Source of the DNA: Citrobacter koseri ATCC BAA-895
Lineage (GTDB): Bacteria; Pseudomonadota; Gammaproteobacteria; Enterobacterales; Enterobacteriaceae
Reading direction: 5' to 3'
Length of the DNA stretch: 64,000 nt
Assembly: GCF_000018045.1 (NCBI RefSeq)
Contig: NC_009792.1
Coordinates: forward strand, 4,656,463-4,720,462
In this document: one piece after another, positions 51,559-60,867 of the stretch
How positions within the stretch are numbered: position 1 is the stretch's first letter
Layout of the letters: each line of letters opens with the position of its first letter
Position numbers and translations under genes: made by a program
Notes under the pieces: model-generated
Told to the model about the DNA's origin: nothing
The model's database searches: none
What the model saw: the letters and a program-made list of their open reading frames with translations, nothing else

Positions 51559-52302
51559 TCAAACCAGCGCTTTCACGATCTCCATTAACCTGACGATATC
51601 TTCAGGCCGGGTGTTTCCGGTTTGCGGATCGATAATCGAGCTGTAAACATGCGGCATCACGCGCGGCACGCCCGCCTCCAGGCAGGTTTGCAAAATAACG
51701 CCGAAATTTTCCAGGGAAATGCCGCCGGTCGGTTCGATCAGCGTCATCCCGTTGCGGGCTGCGCTGGTTGCCAGCACATACAGCTCCGGTAACGACGTCT
51801 CGCCGCCCATCGGAAAAAACTTCGCCGCGTGCGCCCCCATATCCTGCATCATGCGTACCGCTGCATCGCAGGAAACGCGGGCCGGCGTCCCCTGGCTGCT
51901 GCGAACGCCAGTGGAGATAAGCACCTCGCCCGGCGTGCCTGTCGGGCTGACCAGCGCGTTGATATGCGTTTTTTCGCCGCCCGTTGCCGCCAGCGCGCCA
52001 GCGGCAAAACCACATCCGGTAAAGGTCTGGTTGACGTGCGCCGGGTGTACCTTTGCAGCAATCATCGCCGCCTTATAGTATTGCGCCGGATCGCCCGCTC
52101 CCAGCCCCACGGAGATGCACGGCACCTCCGCCATCCAGCGTTTTACCTCCTGAACACCGTCCTCCACTGAGGCAAACTGTGCGGAGAGGACGCCGATCGC
52201 CGCATGGCCTTCGGCAGCATCATAGATTTCCCTGGCATTGGCGATATCTTTCGCCAGTACGTTAATCGCCACACGATTACGATAAAAATTAATCTGCTGC
52301 AT
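51559..52302 (-). CDS. dgaF: DgaF, KDG-6-phosphate aldolase of the glucosaminate pathway
   Basis: 247 residues from the ATG at 52302 (MQQINFYRNRV), which overlaps the dgaE end; a TTG at 52311 sits too close to its AGGAG. TIM-barrel class I aldolase of the DgaF family, with GAHAAKFFPMGG giving a likely Schiff-base Lys161 and SPTGTPGE near 119. It splits 2-keto-3-deoxygluconate-6-phosphate into pyruvate and glyceraldehyde-3-phosphate, the last step of D-glucosaminate breakdown. Last gene of the operon. Confidence 0.9.
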   Translation of the reverse strand: MQQINFYRNRVAINVLAKDIANAREIYDAAEGHAAIGVLSAQFASVEDGVQEVKRWMAEVPCISVGLGAGDPAQYYKAAMIAAKVHPAHVNQTFTGCGFAAGALAATGGEKTHINALVSPTGTPGEVLISTGVRSSQGTPARVSCDAAVRMMQDMGAHAAKFFPMGGETSLPELYVLATSAARNGMTLIEPTGGISLENFGVILQTCLEAGVPRVMPHVYSSIIDPQTGNTRPEDIVRLMEIVKALV

Positions 52303-53398
52303 GGTCGGCAATCTCCTTCAGTCGCGCCACGATTAACGCCATTTCCCCTTCTGCGACCGTTCGCGGGTCGAGGCTGAAAACGCCCTGGTGGAGGTTATAG
52401 CGACGGGCATAAATGGCGATATCGCCGCCGCGCAGCTGAGCTTCGACTTCGCGGGCATCCAGCCCCAGTTCACGGGCATTCACCCGAATACGAATACGCC
52501 AGATCGCGCGCCCGGCCTCATCCTGCTCGATATCCGCACTCAACCCACGAATCGCTGAAATGGCGTCGGCTACCGGCTGAAGCTGTTCGGCGGTGACTAC
52601 CGTCTGCCCCTGGTGATAATTCTCCAGCGCATACACCAGCCCGACCATATTCTCCTTACCGATCTTCATCGCTCTGGCGATGCCGTGATGCTGCGCTTTG
52701 CAGGCGGCGATCCACGTTCTCTTGCCGGTGATAAATCCAGAGGTTGGCGCATTGAAGGCTTTCGCGCCGCTGTAGACAACCATATCCGCGCCGCTCGCCA
52801 CCCAGACGTGCAAATCCTCCTCGGCAGCGGCATCAACAATTAACGGCAGGTTGTGAATCTGCGCCACCTGGACGAAGTCTTCAATGCCCAACATCCCCTT
52901 CTGCACGCAGTGATGTGATTTCACATACAGCAGGGCGGCGGTGTCATCGGTAATCGCACTCTCCAGTTGCCAGCGCGCGGCCAGGTTGCTCGACCCCACT
53001 TCCACTACGCGCCCGCCACCCAGACGGATCGCGCTGGTGATCGGCGCGCCGTAATCCACATTATGCCCACGCAGCATCACCACTTCATTGGCCATACCGG
53101 AACTGTCCGGCATCTGCGTGACCCGGTCCCGATCGCCACGGGTAATGGCGGCGGCAACGGCAATCGCAATTCCCGCCGAGGCGCATGAGGTGACATAACT
53201 GTCTTCCGCGCCGGTATAGCGGGAGACCCGCTCACCGGTTTTTTCCACCAGCTTGTCGATCTCGACAAAAGCGGAGGCCGCACGCGCCGTGGCGTGCATC
53301 ACCTCCGGCGCGACGCTGGAGACGCCAAGAATCGTCATCTTGCCGCAGGCGTTAATCACCTGCTTCAGCCCCAGCTGTTGATAGATATTCTGTGTCAT
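52289..53398 (-). CDS. dgaE: DgaE, D-glucosaminate-6-phosphate ammonia-lyase
   Basis: 369 residues, SelA-like fold-type I PLP enzyme. LIVDAAAEEDLH near residue 189 (Asp to the PLP ring) and DMVVYSGAKAFNAPTSGF with Lys213 as PLP anchor. It removes ammonia from D-glucosaminate-6-phosphate, yielding KDG-6-phosphate for DgaF. Starts 3 bases after dgaD. Its similarity to selenocysteine synthase can mislead annotation; context fixes the call. Confidence 0.92.
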   Translation of the reverse strand: MTQNIYQQLGLKQVINACGKMTILGVSSVAPEVMHATARAASAFVEIDKLVEKTGERVSRYTGAEDSYVTSCASAGIAIAVAAAITRGDRDRVTQMPDSSGMANEVVMLRGHNVDYGAPITSAIRLGGGRVVEVGSSNLAARWQLESAITDDTAALLYVKSHHCVQKGMLGIEDFVQVAQIHNLPLIVDAAAEEDLHVWVASGADMVVYSGAKAFNAPTSGFITGKRTWIAACKAQHHGIARAMKIGKENMVGLVYALENYHQGQTVVTAEQLQPVADAISAIRGLSADIEQDEAGRAIWRIRIRVNARELGLDAREVEAQLRGGDIAIYARRYNLHQGVFSLDPRTVAEGEMALIVARLKEIADHAAD

Positions 53399-53401
53399 GG
53401 C

Positions 53402-54262
53402 TTACAACACTCCCAGCAGCGAGCAGACCACGCTAAGCGCCACAATCGACAGCAGAATGGTGGTATAACGCGGCCCTTTCTTCACCAGAAAGATGTAGAT
53501 GGCAAATACTGCCGCCAGCGGCAGCAGGCCAGGCGCAATCGAATCGAGGATCTGCTGAACCACCACTTCAGAACCTTTCAGGGCGCTGATTTTCAGCGGG
53601 GTGGTGATCTTGACGTAGCTCGCCGACAGCGCCCCCATCATGATCAGCCCCAGCACGTTAGCGCCGTAGATCAGTTCCTTGATTCGCCCCCCTTGCAACA
53701 GCCCGACGATGGAATCACGTCCCAGCGTATAGCCTTTGTGAATCAGGCCGTAGCTGATCGCCAGCGTAATGGCCGGATAGAGAATCAGCGGCGCAATACC
53801 CCCGAATGCGCTGCCATTGGCGGCGAACGGAATAAAAATCGCAATCAACAGCGGCATCACCGCCGCCCAGACGATGGAATCGCCCATCCCGGCCAGCGGC
53901 CCCATCAGGCCGGTTTTAATCCCGGTGATGGAGGCGTCGCTGATCGGTTCGCCACGCGTTTTCTGCTCTTCCATAGCGATGGAGATGCCCTGGATCACCG
54001 CGCCAAAGGTCTGTTCTGAGTTAAAGAAGTTCAGATGGCGCTTCAGCGCTTCCACCTGTTCCTCTTTTTGCGGGTAGAGTTTTTTGATGATCGGCGTCAT
54101 CGAGGCGCAGAAAATCAGGCTCTGTAAACGTTCATAGGAGTTAGAAACCTCCGCGCCCAGCCAGTAGATAAACCACGCCCTGGTGATGTCCGCTTTGGTC
54201 AGCGCTCCGGTTTCCCGCGCACGCTCAACCAGTTCATGTTGCATTACGTCGCTGCTCATCAT
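53402..54262 (-). CDS. dgaD: DgaD, PTS mannose-family EIID
   Basis: 286 residues: EIID_Man domain with LTKADITRAWFIYWLGAEVSNSYERLQ at the N-terminus, MGPLAGMGDSIVWAAVMPLL near 125 and several C-terminal membrane segments. It forms the membrane channel with DgaC. The ATG overlaps the dgaC stop by four bases. Confidence 0.93.
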   Translation of the reverse strand: MMSSDVMQHELVERARETGALTKADITRAWFIYWLGAEVSNSYERLQSLIFCASMTPIIKKLYPQKEEQVEALKRHLNFFNSEQTFGAVIQGISIAMEEQKTRGEPISDASITGIKTGLMGPLAGMGDSIVWAAVMPLLIAIFIPFAANGSAFGGIAPLILYPAITLAISYGLIHKGYTLGRDSIVGLLQGGRIKELIYGANVLGLIMMGALSASYVKITTPLKISALKGSEVVVQQILDSIAPGLLPLAAVFAIYIFLVKKGPRYTTILLSIVALSVVCSLLGVL

Positions 54263-55008
54263 GCTGCTCCTTCATTTTTCGCCAGGCCTTTAATCAGGAA
54301 GGCCACACAGGTGCCGAAGATTGCCATCGCCATGATGTCGACCTTGAGGTACAGCACCGCGAAGAATCCACCGATAAACCACGGCAGCAGACTCTTTTTG
54401 CCGATCACCATAATGGTGATGGCGAAGCCCAGCGCCGGGAGGATCCCGCCCATGATTTCAAAGGAGTGGGTCAGCCAGTGCGGCATCAGCTTGAGGAAGC
54501 TTTCTACTACGTTCTGGCCGAAATAGTTGGCGGCGAACACCACCGGGAAACGCAGCGCCAGACCGAGTAACGCCGGGTAAAGGAAAGCGCAGCGCATAAT
54601 GCCCGCCATGTTTGCCGTTTCCGCGTGTTTGTCGGCCATATGTACCCAGGCGGCGTTCAGCGTACGGCGTAGCTGGTCGAGGAATACGCCGATCACGCCA
54701 AACGGAATCGCCAGCGCAATCGCCAGGTTGGGGTCCATTCCGGCTTTAACCGCAATGGGGATCGAGATACAGGCCGCCAGCGCCGGATCTGACGGCACGT
54801 TGCCGCCCGGCGTCGAGGTCACGCCCAGATAGACGAGCTGCATACCCGCCCCGATGATCATCGCCGTCTGCATATTCCCGAGCAGCAGCCCCACAAAGAC
54901 CGCGACAACCACCGGCTGAAGCAGCATGGCGGAGAAGGTGTAGCCAAGGCGTAATCGGGCAAACCAGTAATACAACCCCATCAGGCTTGCAAAGACTAAA
55001 GTATCCAT
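54259..55008 (-). CDS. dgaC: DgaC, PTS mannose-family EIIC
   Basis: 249 residues, EIIC_Man (sorbose IIC) domain with six or more membrane segments; GAGMQLVYLGVTSTPGGNVPSDPALAA near 57 is the conserved loop that forms the sugar site. With DgaD it transports D-glucosaminate while DgaA and DgaB pass phosphate to it. Overlaps dgaD by four bases, which ensures equal amounts. Confidence 0.93.
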   Translation of the reverse strand: MDTLVFASLMGLYYWFARLRLGYTFSAMLLQPVVVAVFVGLLLGNMQTAMIIGAGMQLVYLGVTSTPGGNVPSDPALAACISIPIAVKAGMDPNLAIALAIPFGVIGVFLDQLRRTLNAAWVHMADKHAETANMAGIMRCAFLYPALLGLALRFPVVFAANYFGQNVVESFLKLMPHWLTHSFEIMGGILPALGFAITIMVIGKKSLLPWFIGGFFAVLYLKVDIMAMAIFGTCVAFLIKGLAKNEGAA

Positions 55009-55031
55009 AGTGTTATCCCATTATCAGAGGG

Positions 55032-55517
55032 TTAGAATTTTTTCAGGATATCGTCCAGCGACTGTGGTTTATCTTCCGGGATAGTCTGGAAGAACACCTG
55101 AATCCCACGACTTTTCAGGTCGTTAAGAATGCCAACGTCTTTTTCATCGAGCGTAATGTTCTGGAAAACCGCTTTGCGGTTTGGCCCACCGCCTAAGCCC
55201 CCAACCTGAATGGTGGTGACATCAAATCCCTGCTGCACGGCCTGTTGAATGGCCACCAGAGACGGGAACAACACCAGCACATTGCCGTCGCCGAGTTGGT
55301 TTTCTTTCCACGATGCCGCAAAGCTCTGGTTGCTGTAGCAATCCACTTTGATGTTTGGCGGCGCGGCCATCAGGTAGATGTTTTTCATAAACGGATCGGC
55401 ATCCAGTTCGTCACTGACCACGGCAATCCGGTTCGCCTGGGATTGTCCGACCCACTTCGTCACGACCTGCCCATGAATCAGACGGCTGTCGATGCGACAT
55501 AACACGATGTTTGCCAT
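55032..55517 (-). CDS. dgaB: DgaB, PTS mannose-family EIIB
   Basis: 161 residues from the ATG at 55517 (MANIVLCRIDSRLIHGQV). His15 in RLIHGQVV is the phospho-acceptor of EIIB_Man proteins. Cytoplasmic; takes phosphate from DgaA and hands it to the incoming sugar. 11 bases downstream of dgaA. Longer upstream readings lack a ribosome site; GGAAAATCATT precedes this ATG. Confidence 0.93.
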   Translation of the reverse strand: MANIVLCRIDSRLIHGQVVTKWVGQSQANRIAVVSDELDADPFMKNIYLMAAPPNIKVDCYSNQSFAASWKENQLGDGNVLVLFPSLVAIQQAVQQGFDVTTIQVGGLGGGPNRKAVFQNITLDEKDVGILNDLKSRGIQVFFQTIPEDKPQSLDDILKKF

Positions 55518-55528
55518 AATGATTTTCC

Positions 55529-55954
55529 TTATTGTGATTGTTGTAATTGACGAACATGGGCGACGACATCCAGACAACTGCTGCGCCCGGCTTCCACCAG
55601 ACCGCTCACGCAGGCGGTAAGCGGGCCGTGTTCGCGCCGGTCCAGCGCCTCCAGCAGCAGCGAGGCGTTCAGCCCGGAAACCACCGCCACCGGATAATCC
55701 GCACTCAGTCGTGCCGCCACGTTGGAGGTCGTGCCGCCAACAAAATCGGTCAGAATAAGTGAGCCTTCCGGCATGGTTTTCACCACGGCTTCGACACGTT
55801 GATAAAACTCGCCCAGCGTATCCACGGGCATGAGCGCAATTTCTGTTACGCCTTTAATTTCCCCCATCACCATGCGAAGGCTGTTGCAGAGCTGTTGTCC
55901 CCAGCCGCCATGCGTCAGCAGCAGGATCTGGGGCAAGGATTCAGTGGTAGTCAA
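55529..55954 (-). CDS. dgaA: DgaA, PTS mannose-family EIIA
   Basis: 141 residues beginning at TTG (MTTTESLPQILLLTHGGWG), supported by AGGAGG five bases before and no ATG in range. EIIA_Man fold with His15 in THGGWG as the phosphorylation site and LTDFVGGTTSNVAA near 80. Receives phosphate from HPr. First gene of dgaABCDEF, behind a long leader containing REP repeats. The weak TTG start may limit EIIA, but that is inference. Confidence 0.9.
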   Translation of the reverse strand: MTTTESLPQILLLTHGGWGQQLCNSLRMVMGEIKGVTEIALMPVDTLGEFYQRVEAVVKTMPEGSLILTDFVGGTTSNVAARLSADYPVAVVSGLNASLLLEALDRREHGPLTACVSGLVEAGRSSCLDVVAHVRQLQQSQ

Positions 55955-56009
55955 AATGGCCTCCTGGCTCGATTACATGAGACTGACAATGCCCGATAGC
56001 GTCACCGCC

Positions 56010-56102
56010 GTAGGCCGGATAAGGCGTTTACGCCGCCATCCGGCACACATTGCCCGGTGGCGCTACGCTTACCGGGCCTACGAATAGCAAACGCCATCCG
56101 GC
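56010..56102. repeat. BIME (three REP units) in the dga leader
   Basis: GCCGGATAAGGCG...CGCCATCCGGC, then GCCCGG...CCGGGC, then a third half ACGCCATCCGGC. It lies between the sigma54 promoter and dgaA, so it would be transcribed as part of the 5' leader, an unusual place for REP sequences, which normally sit downstream of genes. Confidence 0.85.
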
Positions 56103-56120
56103 AAAACTCATCAGAGTAAG

Positions 56121-56136
56121 AGCAAAGGCTGTGCCA
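56121..56136 (-). promoter_or_regulatory. Sigma54 promoter of dgaABCDEF
   Basis: Minus strand TGGCACA-GCCT-TTGCT against the consensus TGGCACG-N4-TTGCW: the invariant -24 GG and -12 GC are present with correct spacing. Transcription should start near 56110. The adjacent dgaR encodes a sigma54 activator. Confidence 0.88.
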
Positions 56137-56167
56137 GGATTTGTGTCACGCGAGGGGAGAAGAGAGG

Positions 56168-56194
56168 TCTGGCGAGGCGCAGCGCCACGCCAGA
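56168..56194. promoter_or_regulatory. 27-bp palindrome between dgaR and the sigma54 promoter
   Basis: TCTGGCG-A-GGCGC-A-GCGCC-A-CGCCAGA: nearly perfect dyad ending seven bases from the dgaR stop, centred about 70 bp upstream of the dga start. Could be the dgaR terminator (a C/T-rich tract follows on the minus strand) or the DgaR upstream activating site; both fit. Confidence 0.5.
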
Positions 56195-56201
56195 TAAGGG
56201 A

Positions 56202-59000
56202 TCAGCTATAGAGTAATTCGTAGATATAAAAATATTCCGCGTCCGATAAACGGATGGCATAAGCCTCTTCAATCGGCAGGAAAGCCGATTTGATGACACT
56301 AAACGCGCGGGCATCCAGATCCGGTTTGTTTTCCAGCGCCATCTGTAACGGTTTTCGGTTAATCACGATACGCTCGACCATGCAGCAGCAGTGGATCAGG
56401 AAGCGCAGTGTCACCTGGCGGCTTGGTTTCAGCGAAAGCGTGGTGGTCAGATGGTTAAGCACCCCTTCCATTTCTTTCAGAATGCGCTGCGGGTTAAGCA
56501 CTGAAATATGGTTGATGATGCTCTCCATCGTCAGCGCGCTGATAAAGCGCATTGCGCTACGTTCCATTTCCAGGCGGCGTTCAGCGCTGGTGAGGTCCGG
56601 CGTTAACAGGCTCAACACCAGTTCCGGCCCTTGCTCAGAGAACAATTCCTCCAGCGAAATGAATGGAATATCCGGCAGCCCCGGCTGGAAGGTGCCAACA
56701 ATACCCGCCAGTCGTTCACTGGCATGCAGCGACTGCTGGACGCGCTCCAGGCTGCGAACATCGTTGTAATCGAGGATCACCATCCGCGTGTCCTGCGACA
56801 TCAGCTCGCCAAAACTCTCCTCCAGCACCTTTTTGATTTTTTCCGCCGTGCCCATGCCGGTAATACAGGAGATAACCAGCACTTTGCCGCCGTTTTCCTG
56901 CTGTGGCGTACAAAGCTGGCAGGGGATGCTTTTACCCTGCATTAACGCCGCCAGCTGCGGCAGGTCGCTGGTTTCATAGCTTAAATCCAGCCCCACCTCC
57001 AGCAGGCTGGTCAGGGTTATATTTGGCATCAGCAGAACGTCAATCTGGAATAATTTGCTGATCGTACTGCCAAAATGTACCAGCGAGCCGATGTCCACCA
57101 TCAGGATCAGCCGCTGATAACGTCGGGTCTGAATCATCTGGGTCAGAGTTTCCAGCGTGTCATGCACCGACTGCTCAAACGGCATATCGATAGCACTGAA
57201 CAACTCGCGCTCCAGCACCCGATTCACATACTGCGCCATGCTTGTGGCCGTTGTTGCGCCGTGAGCAATCAGGATCACCCCGCAGTCCGGGCTGGCGTCG
57301 ATACGCTGACGATAATGACGACACTCTTTGAGGAACAGACACAGCCAGACCACTTCCGTCGCCGGACACTGAATATGCAGCAATTCATTGATTTTTCGGC
57401 ACAACAATGTGGCGTTGTCGTACTCATCTTTGCAACGATCGAGGATCAGGCTGGAAGAATAAAGCTGCGGGATCAGGCCGCGCTGAACGTAGCCAATCAG
57501 CGCCAGAAAATGTTTACGCAGCGGATTTACCAGGTTCTCCGGCAGCGTAAACGTAAGCACCTGCTCCACACAGCCAATAAGCAGCGTCACGCGTTCCTCA
57601 ATCTGGTCGCCATAACGCGGCGGATGCGCAATATTGTCGCGACTGTAGAGGCCATATTCAAAAATTGAGCTGAGCTTATTTTTCAGGATTGCCAGCGTTT
57701 CCGCCGGAGGCACGTTACTGTTGCGCAGATTGACGTATTCGCGGGTCAGGAAGCTGTAAAAAAGATCGCTCTCTTCAATCTCAGCGCCCGTCGCCAGCGA
57801 CGTTTTCAAGGCGGGCAACGTGCGCGCGTCAACGTTCAAGCGCTCTTTGCCATCAAACAGCGTGTCCACCAGCAGACGTTGCTCCGGCGTGGCGTTAAAC
57901 GGCATTTCCGCCAGCCGTTTATCCAGTTGCAGCGTATCGTTATGCTCCGTCATCCCCGACGCCCACGCCTGAGCGCAGAGGAACTGGATATCACTCTTGA
58001 GCTGGCCGATGTTGCCTTCCAGCGGCTTATTCAGCAGCCAGAGCAACAGCGTCTTGTCGATACTCACCGTGCGCTCAATTTTGCGACTTTCACGTTGCAG
58101 AAAGCCGACAATCAGCTCCACCTGTTCTTCGATTGAACGCTGGCGAATGCCCGGCAGATCGATACAGACCTGAATACGCCGCTGAAAAGTACGCAACAAC
58201 GCCGAACTTACCGGTTCTGTCGTCGCGCAAATCAGGCGTACCGATATCGAACGCGCCTTGCTGCTTGCCCCCAGCGGACGGTATTCACCTTTATCGAGAA
58301 TGGAGAACAGCTTTTCCTGCCCTTCATACGGCAGACGGTGTACCTCATCCAGCAGCAGATAGCCGCCGTCCGCCTGCTCCACCAGGCCGGGTTTATTCTC
58401 GCTCGCTCCGGTAAACGCCCCCTGTCGATGACCAAACAGGTGCGAAGAGAGCAGTTCCGGGTTATGGGCATATTCCGCACAGTTAAAATAGACCAGCGGC
58501 GGCAGGGAGCCTGCGGCGTGCTCGCAGGCAAAGCGGTGCATCAGTTCAGCAAAGAAGGTTTTGCCAACGCCGGAAGGTCCGGTCAGCAACACATGCAGCC
58601 CGTGGGGGTAAAGCACTGCGGCGCGGCCTTTTTCTACTGCATCGCGCAGGCTGCGATCGTAGCCAATCAGACCGGTAAAGGGATCGTCGATTGTGTGCCC
58701 TTCCTGACGCGGCAACAGATCGGCAATTGTACGTACTTCACGTTCGGCGTCATCCAGCTTACGCCCCAGCAGCGTTTCCAGCGCCTGACGGTGCAGGAAA
58801 AACACCGGGCGGCCCCGGCTTTTGATCGCCAGACCATCATTGCAGAGTTGATTGAGATCTTTACTGACCGAGTTGCGCGCCAGCCCGAGGTTAAAGCCAA
58901 TGGCTTCCGCCGTAAATGCCGTCTCCTGCGCCAGATCGGCAAGATTCAGCCCGCGCGTCAGCCGTTCGAGTTCCCCCAGTATTACCTCAATCCGTCTCAT
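56202..59000 (-). CDS. dgaR: DgaR, sigma54-dependent activator with PTS regulation domains
   Basis: 932 residues, LevR-type. N-terminal winged helix (about 18-60), AAA+ domain (about 105-345) with Walker A GPSGVGKT 141-148, the sigma54-contacting GAFTGA at 194-199 and Walker B GGYLLLDE 212-219; PRD1 (about 445-560); an EIIA_Man-like domain with IAHGATTA (His580); an EIIB-like region with VISCITGMGTA (Cys712); PRD2 (about 815-932). Phosphorylation by the PTS presumably sets activity so that the operon is induced when D-glucosaminate is taken up. The gene reads toward dgaA from the same strand. Confidence 0.95.
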   Translation of the reverse strand: MRRIEVILGELERLTRGLNLADLAQETAFTAEAIGFNLGLARNSVSKDLNQLCNDGLAIKSRGRPVFFLHRQALETLLGRKLDDAEREVRTIADLLPRQEGHTIDDPFTGLIGYDRSLRDAVEKGRAAVLYPHGLHVLLTGPSGVGKTFFAELMHRFACEHAAGSLPPLVYFNCAEYAHNPELLSSHLFGHRQGAFTGASENKPGLVEQADGGYLLLDEVHRLPYEGQEKLFSILDKGEYRPLGASSKARSISVRLICATTEPVSSALLRTFQRRIQVCIDLPGIRQRSIEEQVELIVGFLQRESRKIERTVSIDKTLLLWLLNKPLEGNIGQLKSDIQFLCAQAWASGMTEHNDTLQLDKRLAEMPFNATPEQRLLVDTLFDGKERLNVDARTLPALKTSLATGAEIEESDLFYSFLTREYVNLRNSNVPPAETLAILKNKLSSIFEYGLYSRDNIAHPPRYGDQIEERVTLLIGCVEQVLTFTLPENLVNPLRKHFLALIGYVQRGLIPQLYSSSLILDRCKDEYDNATLLCRKINELLHIQCPATEVVWLCLFLKECRHYRQRIDASPDCGVILIAHGATTATSMAQYVNRVLERELFSAIDMPFEQSVHDTLETLTQMIQTRRYQRLILMVDIGSLVHFGSTISKLFQIDVLLMPNITLTSLLEVGLDLSYETSDLPQLAALMQGKSIPCQLCTPQQENGGKVLVISCITGMGTAEKIKKVLEESFGELMSQDTRMVILDYNDVRSLERVQQSLHASERLAGIVGTFQPGLPDIPFISLEELFSEQGPELVLSLLTPDLTSAERRLEMERSAMRFISALTMESIINHISVLNPQRILKEMEGVLNHLTTTLSLKPSRQVTLRFLIHCCCMVERIVINRKPLQMALENKPDLDARAFSVIKSAFLPIEEAYAIRLSDAEYFYIYELLYS

Positions 59001-59188
59001 CTCTTTACCGCTTAAGAAATAAATGATTGTTCAGAACATACACTATTCTGCTACGCAAGAAAGTGAGAGAGCGGGGAGAATCCGCCTACAACTTACAGAC
59101 GAGACGGTTTTTCGAAGTAATGCGGACCGCTGAGAGAGTCGTGTTCTGTCTATACTTATGCTTAAACTTTGAATACTGGATGATGACG

Positions 59189-59482
59189 ATGAAACAAACC
59201 GCTCTGCTGCTCTTTACCGCCCTTCTCGCGCTGCCAGGCATTGCGTTGGCTAACTCGCCTTATAGCTCGCTTCAGACCGCTAACGAAAAAAGCACCGTCC
59301 TGAAAGAGCTACGCAAAATGTGTACGCCGCAGGCATCGCTGTCGGATGAGGCATGGGAGAAGATGATCATGTCGAATGAGAGTAATCAACAGCACATCCG
59401 CGAAGCCATCGTGGCGATAGAAAGGAACAACCAGAATAACTACTGGGAAGCGCTCGGCAAAGTCGAATGCCCGGATATGTAA
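59189..59482 (+). CDS. yicS: YicS, small secreted protein of unknown function
   Basis: 97 residues from ATG 59189 (MKQTALLLFTALLALPGIALA), the E. coli YicS length; an ATG nine bases earlier is possible. Signal peptide cleaved after ALA (about 21). The mature part has two cysteines (KMCTPQ and VECPDM at the C-terminus) that could form a disulfide. Periplasmic; role unknown. Divergent from dgaR and followed by a terminator. Confidence 0.9.
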   Translation: MKQTALLLFTALLALPGIALANSPYSSLQTANEKSTVLKELRKMCTPQASLSDEAWEKMIMSNESNQQHIREAIVAIERNNQNNYWEALGKVECPDM

Positions 59483-59490
59483 AACGTCAT

Positions 59491-59516
59491 GGGTGACCGA
59501 ATCGTCACCCCTTTTG
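59491..59516. terminator. Terminator after yicS
   Basis: GGGTGAC-CGAATC-GTCACCC followed by CTTTT; lies between the convergent yicS and nepI. Confidence 0.75.
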
Positions 59517-59521
59517 ATGTA

Positions 59522-60715
59522 TTATCGCGTCGTTTGTATGCGAACTTTTACCGTCACCAGCAGCGCCGTCAGCAACATCAGGCTGCCGGAGAGCGCCAGC
59601 GGCGACAGCAGACCAAGGTTATCAAGCGCATAGCCGCCAACAGCCGCACCGCAGGTATTGGCAAGCTGGATCACCGCAACCTGAACGGACCCGGCTTTTT
59701 CCGCCTGATCGGCAAGCGTACGGGTGATCCACGTTGACCACCCTACCGGCACCAGCGCAAACGACAGCCCCCAGACAATCGCGATCCCTGCCGCCACCAC
59801 TTTTTCGCTTCCCCACAACGTCAGCACCAGCGCGCTGACGGCCAGAACCAACGGCGCGCCTGCCAGCGCCAGTTTGACCGAGCGTTTAAGAATAAAAGAG
59901 GAGAGCGACGTTCCCACAAAACTGGCAATGCCAAAGCTCAGCAGCACCAGCGTCAGGCCATCGACATCAAAGCCCGCCAGATTCATATACACCGGGCGGA
60001 TGTAGGTAAAGAACGCGAACTGTCCGGCAAAGGACATAAAGATGGCGATCATCCCCGCCATTACGCCGGGACGTTGCAACAGACTGAAGATATTTTGTTT
60101 TTGGTGAGACGGTTCGCCAGGCAGCGAAGGTAACGATTTCACTACCCAAATAACACACAGTACGCCCATCACCGCCGCCGCGTTAAAAACATGACGCCAG
60201 CCAATAATCCCACCTAAAAAACTGCCCAGCGGCGCGGCGATCACCAGCGCGATGGAGACCGCGCCAAAAATAACCGACAACGCTTTAGGCACGGTACGCG
60301 GCGGCACCAGACGCATCGTCAACGAAGCCGACATCGCCCAGAATCCCCCCAGCGCCAGCCCCAGGCAGGCACGCCCGGCCAACAGCAGCGTGAAGGAAGT
60401 TGCAAACGAAACCAGCAGACAGGAAAGCGTTAATAAAACGGCAAACAGGATCACCACATAGCGACGATCGGTCGCCTGAATAATTTGGGTGATAAACAGG
60501 CTGGCAAACATGGCGACAAACGCCGTTACCGTTACCGACTGCCCGGCGACGCCTTCAGAGATTCCGAGGTCCTGCGCCATCGGCGTCAGCAGGCTGACGG
60601 GCAAAAACTCAACGGTGATCAGGCAGGCAACACAGAACGCCACAGCGAAAACAGCCGACCAGTTTGGCCGGATAATCGTCTCAGCATGGGATTGTTCTTC
60701 GATTCTTGCACTCAT
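59522..60715 (-). CDS. nepI: NepI, purine ribonucleoside efflux pump
   Basis: 397 residues from the ATG at 60715 ([23 protein letters not shown]); E. coli NepI has about the same length and is highly similar. Major facilitator of the DHA1 type, twelve membrane segments, with [19 protein letters not shown] near 108 (motif region) and a conserved central loop [14 protein letters not shown]. It exports inosine and guanosine in E. coli. Stand-alone gene. Confidence 0.95.
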   Translation of the reverse strand: MSARIEEQSHAETIIRPNWSAVFAVAFCVACLITVEFLPVSLLTPMAQDLGISEGVAGQSVTVTAFVAMFASLFITQIIQATDRRYVVILFAVLLTLSCLLVSFATSFTLLLAGRACLGLALGGFWAMSASLTMRLVPPRTVPKALSVIFGAVSIALVIAAPLGSFLGGIIGWRHVFNAAAVMGVLCVIWVVKSLPSLPGEPSHQKQNIFSLLQRPGVMAGMIAIFMSFAGQFAFFTYIRPVYMNLAGFDVDGLTLVLLSFGIASFVGTSLSSFILKRSVKLALAGAPLVLAVSALVLTLWGSEKVVAAGIAIVWGLSFALVPVGWSTWITRTLADQAEKAGSVQVAVIQLANTCGAAVGGYALDNLGLLSPLALSGSLMLLTALLVTVKVRIQTTR

Positions 60716-60803
60716 TTCGTTACCTGCGTCTTTCTCTGCCAGAAAAGCCGTGCAGTGTAACATCTAAAGTGTGACGTATTTAACGTTTTAGCAACTATAT
60801 TAA

Positions 60804-60837
60804 TAGCCGGATGGCGCTGACGCTTATCCGGCCTACA
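60804..60837. repeat. REP element between nepI and yicN
   Basis: AGCCGGATGGCGCTGACGCTTATCCGGCCTACA-type palindrome about 30 bases before the end of yicN. Confidence 0.75.
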
Positions 60838-60867
60838 GATTCATCGTGCCTGCGGGAATGGACGACC

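Noticed and set aside
53294..54019. 241-codon plus-strand frame opposite dgaD
   Set aside because: Composition is extreme (Arg/Gln/His-rich), with no domain; a by-product of GC-rich coding on the other strand.
58338..59015. 225-codon plus-strand frame opposite dgaR
   Set aside because: Overlaps the DgaR AAA+ domain with its conserved motifs; no sign of coding in its own right.
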